A DNA stretch of 64,000 nucleotides from positions 4,121-68,120 of the forward strand of contig NZ_JBFRCU010000032.1 in NCBI RefSeq assembly GCF_052113205.1, written 5' to 3'. Within the stretch, counting starts at the first letter, position 1; the number at the start of each line of letters is the position of its first letter. A program made the translations under genes and the position numbers. Below, in pieces: positions 33,122 to 41,723 of this stretch. Source of the stretch: Inquilinus sp052113205 (lineage in GTDB: Bacteria; Pseudomonadota; Alphaproteobacteria; DSM-16000; Inquilinaceae). Under the pieces are notes generated by a model that worked only from the letters and a program-made list of their open reading frames with translations, did not search any database and was not told the origin of the DNA.

Positions 33122-34486
33122 CTACAGCAGCCCCGGCACCACCAGCGCCAGCCAGGCCAGCAGCGGTCCGACCACCACGACGATGGCGCTGTAGATCAGC
33201 ATCTGCCGGAAGAAGGCGTCGCGGTCGATGCCATGGGCGTTGGCCACCACCAGCGCGCCGTTGGTCGAGAACGGGCTGACATCGACGATGGTGGTCGAGA
33301 TCGCGATCGCCGCCACCATGCCGGGCACGCCGAGATGGCCCTGCATCAGCAGCGGCACGGCCAGCGGGATGGTGGCGCCCAGCACCGCGACCGACGAGGC
33401 GAAGGCCGAGACCACGCCGGCGACGTAGCACAGCAGCAGCGCGCCCAGCAGCGGCGCCGCCATGGCCGAGACGCCGCCGCCGACATAGTCGACCGCGCCG
33501 GTCTTCTGCAGCACGCCGATATAGGTGATGACGCCGCCGATCAGCAGCACGGTCGACCAACTGATCTTGTCGACCGCGCCCTTCTGCCCGCGCGGGCAGA
33601 CCAGGGCCAGGACCACGGCGACGCTCATCGCCACCAGCCCGACATTCAGGCTGAAGGCCAGCGAGGCGACGGCCAGCACCACCAGCCCGGTCAGGGTCAG
33701 CGCCTGCTCGCGGTCGAGCGCGACGTGATGGTCCTCGCCCTCGCGATGCACGGCTCCCGGCCGGGGGTCGGCTGGCCGCGCCGGCGTGCCGCCATGGCCG
33801 CGGACGGAGACCGAGGCGCCGGCCGGCGCGGCGTCGACCAGGCCTTCGAAATCATCGGACGGGCGCCGCACCGGCAGCCGGTGGCCGCCGAACACGAAGA
33901 AGATCACCAGCGCCACCGCGGCGTTGAAGGCCAGGCTGGACAGGAACAGCACGATCTCGTCGCCCGGCAGCCCGGCGTTCTTCACCACCTGGTTGGTGAT
34001 GCCGCCATAGATGCTGATCGGGGAGAAGCCGCCGCCCTGGGCGCCGTGCACCACCATCAGCCCCATCAACATCGGGTGGATCTTGTAGCGGGCGGCGAAG
34101 CGCAGCGCGATCGGCGCGATGATGGCGACCGCGCCGGGGCTGACCGCGCCGATGGCGGTGAGCACGGCGGAGACCGCGAACATCACCCAGGGGATGACCG
34201 AGATGCGGCCGCCGACCAGCCGCACCGCGTAATGCACCAGCCAGTCGACCGTGCCGTTGTTCTGGGCGATGGCGAAGAGATAGGTGATGCCGACCAGGGT
34301 GACGAACAGGTCGCCCGGAAAACCGGCCAGGATCGCGGTCGCGGCTGCGGCCGGGGTCGCGTCCGAGAACACGGTTCCGACCAGGAAGGCCATGGCGAAG
34401 CCGAGGGCGCCCATGTTGATCGGCAGGGCGGTGGCGATGACGAACATCACCACCAGCCCGATGATGGATGCGATCTGCGCAGACAC
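33122..34486 (-). CDS. matC: MatC-type malonate/dicarboxylate carrier
   Basis: 454 aa from a GTG start preceded by GGAGAGGAAAC. It is a polytopic membrane protein of the SLC13/CitMHS-like superfamily with a typical MatC N-terminal half: ALPINMGALGFAMAFL, FPGDLFVTLVGITYLFAIAQ, VHGAQGGGFSPISIYGGITN. The central hydrophilic loop (about residues 228-275, His/Asp/Pro-rich) divides two bundles of helices. MatC imports malonate in rhizobial mat operons, and here it lies next to the mdc genes. It replaces the MdcF or MdcLM carriers found in other mdc clusters. Co-directional with and 53 bp downstream of the GntR gene. Confidence 0.88.
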   Translation of the reverse strand: MSAQIASIIGLVVMFVIATALPINMGALGFAMAFLVGTVFSDATPAAAATAILAGFPGDLFVTLVGITYLFAIAQNNGTVDWLVHYAVRLVGGRISVIPWVMFAVSAVLTAIGAVSPGAVAIIAPIALRFAARYKIHPMLMGLMVVHGAQGGGFSPISIYGGITNQVVKNAGLPGDEIVLFLSSLAFNAAVALVIFFVFGGHRLPVRRPSDDFEGLVDAAPAGASVSVRGHGGTPARPADPRPGAVHREGEDHHVALDREQALTLTGLVVLAVASLAFSLNVGLVAMSVAVVLALVCPRGQKGAVDKISWSTVLLIGGVITYIGVLQKTGAVDYVGGGVSAMAAPLLGALLLCYVAGVVSAFASSVAVLGATIPLAVPLLMQGHLGVPGMVAAIAISTTIVDVSPFSTNGALVVANAHGIDRDAFFRQMLIYSAIVVVVGPLLAWLALVVPGLL

Positions 34487-34539
34487 GTTTCCTCTCCCGT
34501 CGTTCTGGTTTTGCGGTAACCGTGCCGTGCCCCCGGACG

Positions 34540-35223
34540 TCAGCCCGTCCGGTCGGGCTCCAATGTCAGGAAGCGCGCCAGGGCGCTGCCGGCGTTCAGC
34601 ATGTGCTCGCGCATGGCGAAGGCGGCCTCCTCCGGGTCGCCGCGGGTCATCGCCCGCAGGATCCGGCCGTGCTCGTCGCGCGACTGGCCCAGGCGGTTGG
34701 GATAGCGCAGCTGGGTCCGGCGGAACGGCAGCAGCCGGGCGCGCAGCTGCAGTGCGTGCTCGACCAGGAAGCCGTTGTGGGTGGCGCGGTAGATGCCTTC
34801 GTGGAAGGCCAGGTTGAAAGCGTCGTAGCCGGCGATGTCGCCGGACTGCAGCAGCGCCTCGGACGCCTCGTGCAGCTCGATCAGCCGGCCGCGCTCCAGC
34901 GCCGTCATCCGGTTGGTCGCCATCCGCGCGCACATCGCCTCGATCTCGGCCGTGACCTCGAACATCTCGGACAGGGTCTCGATCGTCATCGGCAGCACGA
35001 CGATGCCGCGGCGCGGCCGGATCTCGACCAGCCCGGCGGCGGCCAGGTGGCGCACGGCGTCGCGCACCGGCGTGCGGGAGGCACCGTAGGTCTCGGCCAG
35101 CTGTGCCTCGTCCAGCACCGTGCCGGGCGGCAGGCGGCCGGTGGAGATCTCGTCGGTCAGCGCCAGGCGGATCCGCTCCGACAGCGAGGCGCGATCGTCA
35201 ACGGGCGTATTCTCAGGGACCAA
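34540..35223 (-). CDS. GntR/FCD regulator of the malonate locus (MatR/MdcY-like)
   Basis: 227 aa. The start is TTG at 35223, chosen because GGGAGG lies 8 nt upstream, an in-frame stop precedes it, and no ATG or GTG is suitable. The winged helix has EAQLAETYGASRTPVRDAVR and RPRRGIVVLP; the FCD domain has FHEGIYRATHN and DEHGRILRAM with candidate metal-binding His. GntR regulators govern both mat (MatR) and some mdc (MdcY) operons. It is divergent from mdcA with only 133 bp between starts, so one operator region probably serves both. The rare TTG start may keep its level low. Confidence 0.85.
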   Translation of the reverse strand: MVPENTPVDDRASLSERIRLALTDEISTGRLPPGTVLDEAQLAETYGASRTPVRDAVRHLAAAGLVEIRPRRGIVVLPMTIETLSEMFEVTAEIEAMCARMATNRMTALERGRLIELHEASEALLQSGDIAGYDAFNLAFHEGIYRATHNGFLVEHALQLRARLLPFRRTQLRYPNRLGQSRDEHGRILRAMTRGDPEEAAFAMREHMLNAGSALARFLTLEPDRTG

Positions 35224-35356
35224 ATCCAGAGCCTCCCGTGCACGTTAACTGAATTTAATGGCACAAGCGTATTCCAACATCTTGCCACAATGCAATCTCC
35301 GTATTTATATTCGACGGCAGAGACGGTATCTGTATACGCCACCCGCGGAGAGACCG
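35224..35356. promoter_or_regulatory. Divergent gntR-matC / mdcA promoter region with GTATAC palindrome
   Basis: This AT-richer 133 bp contains TGTATACG at 35331-35338, close to the ATTGTATACAAT operator described for the GntR repressor MdcY of Acinetobacter. A further AT-rich patch at about 35306-35322 could hold -10 elements. The palindrome lies 19 bp before the mdcA ATG, a repressor-like position. Function is inferred from resemblance only. Confidence 0.45.
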
Positions 35357-36997
35357 ATGGAAGCCGCACGGACCTGGTCGACCCTGGCCTCGCACAAGCA
35401 GAGGCGCCTGGAGCGGGCGGCGGCCTTCGCCGACGGTCCGGTGCTGAAGCCGGATCGGATCGGCGACGCGCTGACGGCGCTGCTCGAGCCGGGCGACCGC
35501 GTCGCGCTGGAAGGCGACAACCAAAAGCAGGCGGATTTCCTGTCCCGCTCCCTGGCCGCGCTCGACCCCGCCAAGGTCCACGACCTGCACCTGCTGATCT
35601 CGACCCTCGGCCGGCCCGAGCATCTCGACCTGTTCGAGCGCGGCATCGCCCGCAAGGTCGATTTCTCCTTCGCCGGGCCGCAGAGCCTGCGCGTGGCGCA
35701 GCTGCTGGAGGACGGCAAGCTCGAGATCGGCGCGATCTACACCTATGTCGAGCTCTATGCCCGGATGTTCGTCGACCTGACGCCGCAGGTGGCGCTGGTC
35801 TGCGCCGAGCAGGCGGACCGGCACGGCAACCTCTACACCGGCGCCAACACCGAGGACACGCCGACCATCGTCGAGGCCACGGCCTTCCGCCACGGCGTGG
35901 TGGTGGCCCAGGTCAACGAGATCGTCGACGAGCTGCCGCGGGTCGACATCCCGGCCTCCTGGGTCGATTTCGTGGTCGAGGCCGACCGGCCCTTCGCGGT
36001 CGAGCCGCTGTTCACCCGCGACCCGCGCCATATCGGCGAGCTGCAGATCCTGATGGGGATGATGATCATCCGCGGGATCTACGAACGGCACGGAGTCACG
36101 TCCCTCAACCACGGCATCGGCTTCGACACCGCGGCGGTGGAGCTGCTGCTGCCGACCTATGGCGAGAGCCTGGGGCTGAAGGGGAAGATCTGCCGCAACT
36201 GGGCGCTGAACCCGCATCCGACGCTGATCCCGGCGATCGAGAGCGGCTGGGTCGAAAGCGTCCACTGCTTCGGCAGCGAGGTCGGGATGGAGGATTATAT
36301 CCGCGCCCGGCCGGACATCTTCTTCGTCGGCCGCGACGGCAGCCTGCGGTCGAACCGCGTGTTCTGCCAGCTGGCCGGGCAATACGGCGTCGACCTGTTC
36401 ATCGGCTCGACCCTGCAGATGGATGCGGACGGCAACTCCTCCACCGTCACGCTGGGCCGGCTGGCCGGGTTCGGCGGCGCGCCGAACATGGGCCACGACC
36501 CGCGCGGCCGCCGCCACGCCAGCGCCGCCTGGCTCAGCCTGATGACCTCGAAGGCGCCGGTCGCCCGCGGCCGCAAGCTGGTGGTGCAGTCGGTCGAGAC
36601 CTTCAAGTCGGGCGGCGTGCCGGCCTTCGTCGAGACGCTCGACGCGGTCGAGGTCGGCCGCAACAGCGGCATGCCGATCGCTCCGGTGATGATCTATGGC
36701 GACGACGTCTCCCATGTCGTGACCGAGGAGGGCATCGCCTATCTCTACAAGGCCGAGGGCGGCGAGGAGCGGCGCGCTGCCATCGCCGCGGTGGCCGGCG
36801 CCACCGAGATCGGCCGGCGGGCGGAGGCGAAGCGGACCGCCGACCTCCGGGCCCGCGGCATCGTCGCCTATCCCGAGGATCTCGGCGTCAGCCGGCTGCA
36901 GGCCAACCGGTCACTGCTGGCGGCGCGCTCGATCGACGACCTGGTGGACTGGTCCGGCGGGCTGTACCAACCGCCCGCCCGGTTCCGCAGCTGGTGA
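35357..36997 (+). CDS. mdcA: Malonate decarboxylase alpha subunit (acetyl-S-ACP:malonate ACP transferase)
   Basis: 546 aa, the usual MdcA length. ATG 35357 is chosen because GGAGAG lies just upstream; an in-frame ATG at 35258 would run through the promoter region. MdcA exchanges the acetyl group on the carrier protein for malonate in the cytosolic decarboxylase complex. The CoA-transferase-like fold shows in FCGAPNMGHDPRGRR-type sequence (GFGGAPNMGHDPRGRRHAS), with ALNPHPTLIPAIESGW and GNLYTGANTEDTP also characteristic. First gene of mdcABCDEGH. Confidence 0.95.
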   Translation: MEAARTWSTLASHKQRRLERAAAFADGPVLKPDRIGDALTALLEPGDRVALEGDNQKQADFLSRSLAALDPAKVHDLHLLISTLGRPEHLDLFERGIARKVDFSFAGPQSLRVAQLLEDGKLEIGAIYTYVELYARMFVDLTPQVALVCAEQADRHGNLYTGANTEDTPTIVEATAFRHGVVVAQVNEIVDELPRVDIPASWVDFVVEADRPFAVEPLFTRDPRHIGELQILMGMMIIRGIYERHGVTSLNHGIGFDTAAVELLLPTYGESLGLKGKICRNWALNPHPTLIPAIESGWVESVHCFGSEVGMEDYIRARPDIFFVGRDGSLRSNRVFCQLAGQYGVDLFIGSTLQMDADGNSSTVTLGRLAGFGGAPNMGHDPRGRRHASAAWLSLMTSKAPVARGRKLVVQSVETFKSGGVPAFVETLDAVEVGRNSGMPIAPVMIYGDDVSHVVTEEGIAYLYKAEGGEERRAAIAAVAGATEIGRRAEAKRTADLRARGIVAYPEDLGVSRLQANRSLLAARSIDDLVDWSGGLYQPPARFRSW

Positions 36998-37003
36998 CCG
37001 GCC

Positions 37004-37876
37004 ATGGGCATCACCCTTCCCCTGGCTGTTGAGCCCGCCGCCGCGCTTGATCCCGACACCCTCGCCGATCTCGCCGCCTGGGCGCTGGTCGAGGAGGCGG
37101 AGCTGACCCCGAAGCCCGGGCTGGTCGACCGGCGCGGCCCCGGCGCGCATCGCGACCTGGACCTGGACACGCTGCGCCGCAGCGCCCGGGCCCTGCGCCC
37201 GGCCTTCCGGGCCATGGCCGAGGCCGCCCGAGGTCGCGTGCCGGACCAGGCGCTGCGCGAGGAGCTGGCCGCGATCGGCCGGGTCGGGGAGATCCACATG
37301 ATGGCGGCGACCGGCGGCAGCAACACCCATCGCGGCGCGATCTGGGCGCTGGGGCTGCTGCTGGCTGGGACGGCGATCGCCGGTTCGGCCGACCCTTGCC
37401 GCATCGCTGCGACGGCCGCCGCCATCGCGCAATGGCCCGACCGCTTCGCGCCGCAGCGTGCAAGCAACGGCGAGAAGGTACGGCAGGCGCATGGTGCCGC
37501 CGGCGCCCGCGGCGAGGCGCAGGCCGGCTTCCCGCATGTCGTCGCCGTCGCCCTCCCCGCCCTGCGGGCCAGCCGCTCCGCCGGGGCCAGCGAGACCGAG
37601 GCGCAGTTGGACGCGCTGCTGGCGGTCATGGCGTCGCTGGACGACACCTGCCTGCTGCATCGCGGCGGCCGCCCGGCGCTGGAGGCCGCGCAGGCCGGCG
37701 CCCGCGCCGTGCTGGCCGCCGGCGGCACCGCGACCCCGGCCGGCTGCGCGGCGCTGCAGGCGCTCGACGCCGACCTTCTCGCCCGCTGGGTCTCGCCCGG
37801 TGGATCGGCGGACCTGCTGGCCGCCACCCTGTTCCTCGACCGCATCGACCGGAGCTTCGCCCCATGGAACGCCTGA
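37004..37876 (+). CDS. mdcB: Triphosphoribosyl-dephospho-CoA synthase
   Basis: 290 aa. CitG/MdcB family: EAELTPKPGLVDRRGPGAHRD near the start, GGSNTHRGAIWALGLLL, and the C-terminal LDDTCLLHRGG are all signature blocks. It makes the precursor of the 2'-(5''-triphosphoribosyl)-3'-dephospho-CoA prosthetic group from ATP and dephospho-CoA for attachment to MdcC. It follows mdcA by 6 bp and overlaps mdcC by 13 bp. Confidence 0.93.
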   Translation: MGITLPLAVEPAAALDPDTLADLAAWALVEEAELTPKPGLVDRRGPGAHRDLDLDTLRRSARALRPAFRAMAEAARGRVPDQALREELAAIGRVGEIHMMAATGGSNTHRGAIWALGLLLAGTAIAGSADPCRIAATAAAIAQWPDRFAPQRASNGEKVRQAHGAAGARGEAQAGFPHVVAVALPALRASRSAGASETEAQLDALLAVMASLDDTCLLHRGGRPALEAAQAGARAVLAAGGTATPAGCAALQALDADLLARWVSPGGSADLLAATLFLDRIDRSFAPWNA

Positions 37877-38157
37877 GCTTCGACTACCCCGCCACCGCGA
37901 CCGTGCCGAAGCGCGCCCATGTCGGCGTCGTCGGCTCCGGCAATCTCGAGGTGCTGATCGAGCCCTCACCGGACGGCCAGGCCCATATCCGCATCACCAC
38001 CAGCGTCGACGGCTACGGCGCGGTGTGGCGGGTGGTGCTGGACCGCTTCATCGCCCGCCACGGCGTCGCCGCCGCGGTCGAGATCAACGATTTCGGCGCC
38101 ACGCCCGGCATGGTGGCGCTGCGCCTGGAACAGGCGGTGGAGGCCACGAGATCATGA
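37864..38157 (+). CDS. mdcC: Malonate decarboxylase acyl carrier protein (delta subunit)
   Basis: 97 aa. Ser25 in VGVVGSGNLEVL is the expected attachment site of the phosphoribosyl-dephospho-CoA prosthetic group, at the same residue number as in Klebsiella MdcC. The C-terminal half (EINDFGATPGMVALRLEQA) is also conserved. It carries acetyl and malonyl groups between MdcA and the MdcDE decarboxylase. It overlaps mdcB by 13 bp and mdcD by ATGA, so all are translationally coupled. Confidence 0.95.
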   Translation: MERLSFDYPATATVPKRAHVGVVGSGNLEVLIEPSPDGQAHIRITTSVDGYGAVWRVVLDRFIARHGVAAAVEINDFGATPGMVALRLEQAVEATRS

Positions 38158-38999
38158 ACGCCATCGCAACCCGCAACAGCTTCATCGAGCTGACTGCCCG
38201 CGACCGCGCCCAGGCGCTGCTGGACGACGGCAGCTTCCGCGAGATCCTCGGGCCGTTCGACCGCCTGGTCTCGCCCTGGCTGCCGCTGCAGGGCATCACC
38301 CCCCAGTCCGATGACGGGGTGGTGCTGGCCCGCGGTCGCATCGACGGCCAGCCGGCCGTCGTGGCCGCGATCGAGAGCGCCTATCAGGGCGGCAGCATGG
38401 GCGAGGTCGCCGGCGCCAAGATCGCCGGCGCCCTGGAACGGGCGCTGGTCGACCACGAGCGCGGCATCCCAACCCGGCCGGTGATCCTGTTCGAGACCGG
38501 TGGCGTGCGGCTGCAGGAGGCCAATCTGGGCCTCGCCGCCATCGCCGAGATCCAGGCTGGAATCGTGGCGCTGCGGCCGCACGTGCCGGTGATCGGGGTG
38601 ATCTCCGGCATGGTCGGCTGCTTCGGCGGCATGTCGCTGGCGGCGACGCTGTGCAGCACGCTGATCGTCACCCGGCAGGCCCGGCTCGGCATGAACGGGC
38701 CGGAGGTGATCGAGCAGGAGGCCGGGATCGAGGAGCTGGATTCCTCCGACCGCAAGCTGATCTGGAGCCTGATCGGTGGCGAGCAGCGCCAGGCCGCCGG
38801 CTTCGTCGACACGCTGGTCGCGGATGACGCCGGGGCGATCGCCGACGCCGTGCGAGCCGCCTTCGCCGCCGGCCTGCCGAAGCAGCATCGCAGCGCTGCG
38901 GTAGAGCTGTACCGGGCGCGGCTGGCGGCGATCGACCCCGCCGCGCCGCCGACGCCGGAGCAACTGAGAGGCCTGTGGGGCGAGGAGAGCGTGTCATGA
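38154..38999 (+). CDS. mdcD: Malonate decarboxylase beta subunit
   Basis: 281 aa. Carboxyltransferase/crotonase-like fold with GGSMGEVAGAKIAGALERA, ILFETGGVRLQEANLGLAAI and MVGCFGGMSLAATLCS, typical of biotin-independent MdcD. With MdcE it decarboxylates malonyl-S-ACP to acetyl-S-ACP and CO2. The start overlaps the mdcC stop; earlier in-frame codons lie within mdcB/mdcC. Confidence 0.95.
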   Translation: MNAIATRNSFIELTARDRAQALLDDGSFREILGPFDRLVSPWLPLQGITPQSDDGVVLARGRIDGQPAVVAAIESAYQGGSMGEVAGAKIAGALERALVDHERGIPTRPVILFETGGVRLQEANLGLAAIAEIQAGIVALRPHVPVIGVISGMVGCFGGMSLAATLCSTLIVTRQARLGMNGPEVIEQEAGIEELDSSDRKLIWSLIGGEQRQAAGFVDTLVADDAGAIADAVRAAFAAGLPKQHRSAAVELYRARLAAIDPAAPPTPEQLRGLWGEESVS

Positions 39000-39820
39000 G
39001 CAACTCATCCGACAGCCGGGGCCGGCTCTGGCTTTCAGTCCTGGCCGGCCCGGGAGCCGCGGTCGAGGGCACGTCGACCGTGCTGATCGCCGACGCACCG
39101 CTGGGCGGTGAGACCGCGCGCTTCATCGCCGTGGTGCCCGACCCGGCCAACCGCTTCCCACGGGCCCGGCACGGCGAGGTCGCACTGGAGGAAGGCTGGG
39201 GCCTGGCCGCGGCGGTGCGGGCCGTGATCGAGGCCGACCGAAATGGCACCCGGCGCCCGATCGTCGCCGTGGTCGACGTCACCAGCCAGGCCTATGGCCG
39301 GCAGGAGGAGATGCTGGGCATCCACCTGGCCTGCGCCGCGGCGGCCGACGCCTATGCCGCGGCCCGGCTGGCCGGCCATCCGGTGGTGGCGCTGCNGGTC
39401 GGCAAGGCGATGTCCGGCGCCTTCCTGGCCCATGGCTACCAGGCCAACCGGATCCTGGCTTTGGCCGATGACGGCGTGCTGGTGCATGCGATGGGCCGCG
39501 AGGCCGCGGCCCGCGTCACCCGCCGCACGGTCGCCGAGCTCGACCGGCTGGGCGAGCAGATCCCGCCGATGGCCTATGGCATCCGCAGCTACGCCGGGCT
39601 CGGCCTGCTGCACCGGCTGATCGAGGGTGTTTCGGCTGAGGCGCCGGACGCTGCGGATGTCGAGCGGGTGCGGGGCGAGCTGACGGCGGCAGTGGCCGAC
39701 ATCCGTGCCGGCGGCACCCGCGACCTGTCCTCCCGCCTGACCTCCCCGGCGGCCCAGCAGGGCCGGGCCGCCTCGATCGAGGTGCGCCGACGCCTGGCCG
39801 AGCAATGGGACGTGGCGTGA
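38996..39820 (+). CDS. mdcE: Malonate decarboxylase gamma subunit
   Basis: 274 aa, starting at the ATG overlapping the mdcD stop. Conserved blocks include VVDVTSQAYGRQEEMLGIHLA and GKAMSGAFLAHGYQANRI (glycine-rich oxyanion region). It is the partner of MdcD in decarboxylation. One unresolved base (39396) gives an unknown residue just before VGKAMSGAF, most likely Leu/Arg-adjacent and harmless. The stop overlaps the mdcG GTG start (GTGA, 39817-39820). Confidence 0.93.
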   Translation: MSNSSDSRGRLWLSVLAGPGAAVEGTSTVLIADAPLGGETARFIAVVPDPANRFPRARHGEVALEEGWGLAAAVRAVIEADRNGTRRPIVAVVDVTSQAYGRQEEMLGIHLACAAAADAYAAARLAGHPVVALXVGKAMSGAFLAHGYQANRILALADDGVLVHAMGREAAARVTRRTVAELDRLGEQIPPMAYGIRSYAGLGLLHRLIEGVSAEAPDAADVERVRGELTAAVADIRAGGTRDLSSRLTSPAAQQGRAASIEVRRRLAEQWDVA

Positions 39821-40575
39821 GTCTGGTCGCAGTTCTTCACAACCCTTCACCTCGTCATCCCCGCGAAAGCGGGGATCTCCTCACGTCTTGGTCGGAAAGG
39901 GATTCCCGCTTTCGCGGGAATGACGTCCAAGAGAAAGGGGAGAGTTGTGAAGGGCCTTTTCAACCGCACGACCTGCTGCGGGTCGATCCCGTCGCTGTCG
40001 TCGAGTTAATCCGGGAACTGCCCGGCTGGGCAGCGGCGTCGCTAGCAGTGGTGCCCTGGGTCGTCGTGCGTCGAACCGTGTCTTACGACGGCCTGTTCCC
40101 GGTCGGCATCCGCGGAGATCGGCGTTCCGAACGCTGCGCCGCCTGGATACCGCCGGGCGCAGTCGTCGAGTGCCGCACACCTGAGGATCTGGCCACTGCC
40201 CGAGCCTGGGAGAAGCATCCGCGCCGGACCGAACTTCCGGCTCTGTCTGCGCTCGACGCCGTCGCCGCCCTGCTCGCCGGACTGGAGTGGGGCCCGGCCG
40301 GCAGCGTCGGTTTCGAGCTCGCCACCGGCCGTCTCGCGGCGCATTCGGACAGCGACCTCGACATCGTCCTGCGCGCGCCGGGCCGGATCGGCCGCAGCGA
40401 GGCCGGCCGCCTGCTGGCGGCCCTGGCCACGCTGCCGGTTCGCGTCGACGTCGCGGTGGAGACACCGCTCGGCGCCTGCAGCCTGGCCGAGATCGCCGCG
40501 GGCGGCGCCGTCGTGGTCAAGACTCCCATCGGGCCACAGCTGGTCCGCGATCCCTGGGCCGAGCTGGCGGCATGA
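39817..40575 (+). CDS. mdcG: Phosphoribosyl-dephospho-CoA transferase (holo-MdcC synthase) with repeat-encoded N-terminus
   Basis: 252 aa. It adds the prosthetic group to MdcC Ser25. The nucleotidyltransferase motif is SDSDLDIVL (catalytic Asp pair, about residue 180). Conserved MdcG sequence begins only at about residue 49 (PFQPHDLLRVD). Residues 7-48 are encoded by a palindromic repeat element (39835-39960), whose in-frame translation includes the familiar RHPRESGD and SRFRGND peptides. No ATG, GTG or TTG occurs in frame between 39817 and the conserved HDLL block, so translation must pass through the repeat. GTG 39817, overlapping the mdcE stop, is taken as the start; ATG 39805 is the alternative. 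Confidence 0.85.
   Translation: MSLVAVLHNPSPRHPRESGDLLTSWSERDSRFRGNDVQEKGESCEGPFQPHDLLRVDPVAVVELIRELPGWAAASLAVVPWVVVRRTVSYDGLFPVGIRGDRRSERCAAWIPPGAVVECRTPEDLATARAWEKHPRRTELPALSALDAVAALLAGLEWGPAGSVGFELATGRLAAHSDSDLDIVLRAPGRIGRSEAGRLLAALATLPVRVDVAVETPLGACSLAEIAAGGAVVVKTPIGPQLVRDPWAELAA
39835..39960. repeat. Palindromic repeat element inside the 5' coding part of mdcG
   Basis: Terminal inverted repeats CTTCACAAC (39835-39843) and GTTGTGAAG (39944-39952) enclose two hairpins, CCCCGC-GAAA-GCGGGG (39859-39874) and ATTCCCGC-TTTC-GCGGGAAT (39902-39921). AGGGCCTTTTCA at its right edge is the complement of the TGAAAAGGCCCT end motif at 6320-6335. The element seems to be about 126 nt, a multiple of three, which explains why the reading frame survives. 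Confidence 0.75.
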
Positions 40576-41498
40576 GTCTCGCCTTCCTGTTCCCCGGCCA
40601 GGGGGCACAGAGCCCCGGTTTCCTGCACCGGCTGCCGGAGCACCTCGCCGTCGCAGCGACGCTGGCAGAGGCCACGGCCGTGCTCGAACGGGAGGTCCTG
40701 GAACTGGACGGCGACGCCGCCCTGCAATCGACGGTGGCGGTACAGCTCGGCCTGCTCGTCGCCGGCGTCGCCACGGCGCGAGCCCTGGCGGCGGAGGGCG
40801 TCGTCCCGGCCATGGTCGCGGGCCTGTCGGTCGGGTCCTTTGCCGCCGCGGTAACGGCGGGGGCGATCGGCTTCGCCGACGCGCTACACTTGGTTGACTG
40901 CCGGGCGCGGTTGATGGAGCAGGCCTGCCCGGCCGGGTTCGGCATGGTGGCCGTTACCGGCCTGCCGCAGCGCCGGGTGGAGGCGATCGTCGCCGAGGCC
41001 GGCAAGATCGCCCCCCTCTATCTCGCCAACCTCAACGGGCCGGCGGAGTTCGTGCTGAGCGGCGCCGACGCCGCGCTGGACCGCGCGATCGAGGCGGCGC
41101 AGCAGGCCGGCGCACGGCGGGCGGAGCGGCTGGCCGTGGCCGTGCCGTCGCATTGTCCGCTGATGGACGGGGCCGCGGCGGACCTGACGGCGGCGGTCGA
41201 GTCGGTCCCGGTAACAGCGCCGCGCATCGCCATCGTCGGCAACCGGCGGGCCCGGATGCTGCGCGACGGTGCCGCGGTGCGGGAGGAGCTGGCGACCAAC
41301 CTGGCCCATCCCGTGCGCTGGTCCGACAGCGTCACCCTGATGGCCGAGCACGGCGCCACGGCCTTCCTGGAGATGCCGCCCGGCACGGTCCTGACCCGTC
41401 TGGCCGCGGCGGAATTCCCCGACCTGGACAGCCGTTGCATGGAAGGTCTGTCGCTGCCCGGCGCCGTGGTATTCACCGCCCGCGCCGGAGAGCGGTGA
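40572..41498 (+). CDS. mdcH: Malonyl-CoA:acyl carrier protein transacylase
   Basis: 308 aa. FabD-type fold: FLFPGQGAQSPGFL at the start, nucleophile Ser in GLSVGSFAA, and catalytic His in VAVPSHCPLM. MdcH loads malonyl onto MdcC to activate the decarboxylase after the prosthetic group is added. ATGA overlap with mdcG. Last gene of the operon; the 225 bp to the next gene show no long hairpin with U-run. Confidence 0.93.
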   Translation: MSLAFLFPGQGAQSPGFLHRLPEHLAVAATLAEATAVLEREVLELDGDAALQSTVAVQLGLLVAGVATARALAAEGVVPAMVAGLSVGSFAAAVTAGAIGFADALHLVDCRARLMEQACPAGFGMVAVTGLPQRRVEAIVAEAGKIAPLYLANLNGPAEFVLSGADAALDRAIEAAQQAGARRAERLAVAVPSHCPLMDGAAADLTAAVESVPVTAPRIAIVGNRRARMLRDGAAVREELATNLAHPVRWSDSVTLMAEHGATAFLEMPPGTVLTRLAAAEFPDLDSRCMEGLSLPGAVVFTARAGER

Positions 41499-41723
41499 CA
41501 GCGCCTGCAAAGGACGCCTGTCCTCGGAGCCTCCGGCCCACGCAGTGATCACATCTTCGGATCGTGCCTGGTAGGCTGCCTGCATGCGCTGCGGTTCCAC
41601 AGTTGCCGCGAATGACGCAGTATCACGCTGCGAGGACCGTCGGTGTCTTACCCGGCCAGTCCCGGTCCCATCCCGTCGAGATCGCGTGTCGGAGCTGCCC
41701 CGAACCCCGAGCGGAGGCCCTTG

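Noticed and set aside
35258..35356. mdcA start at ATG 35258
   Set aside because: It would encode an Arg/Tyr-rich stretch across the promoter region without a ribosome-binding site; ATG 35357 has GGAGAG and gives the usual MdcA N-terminus.
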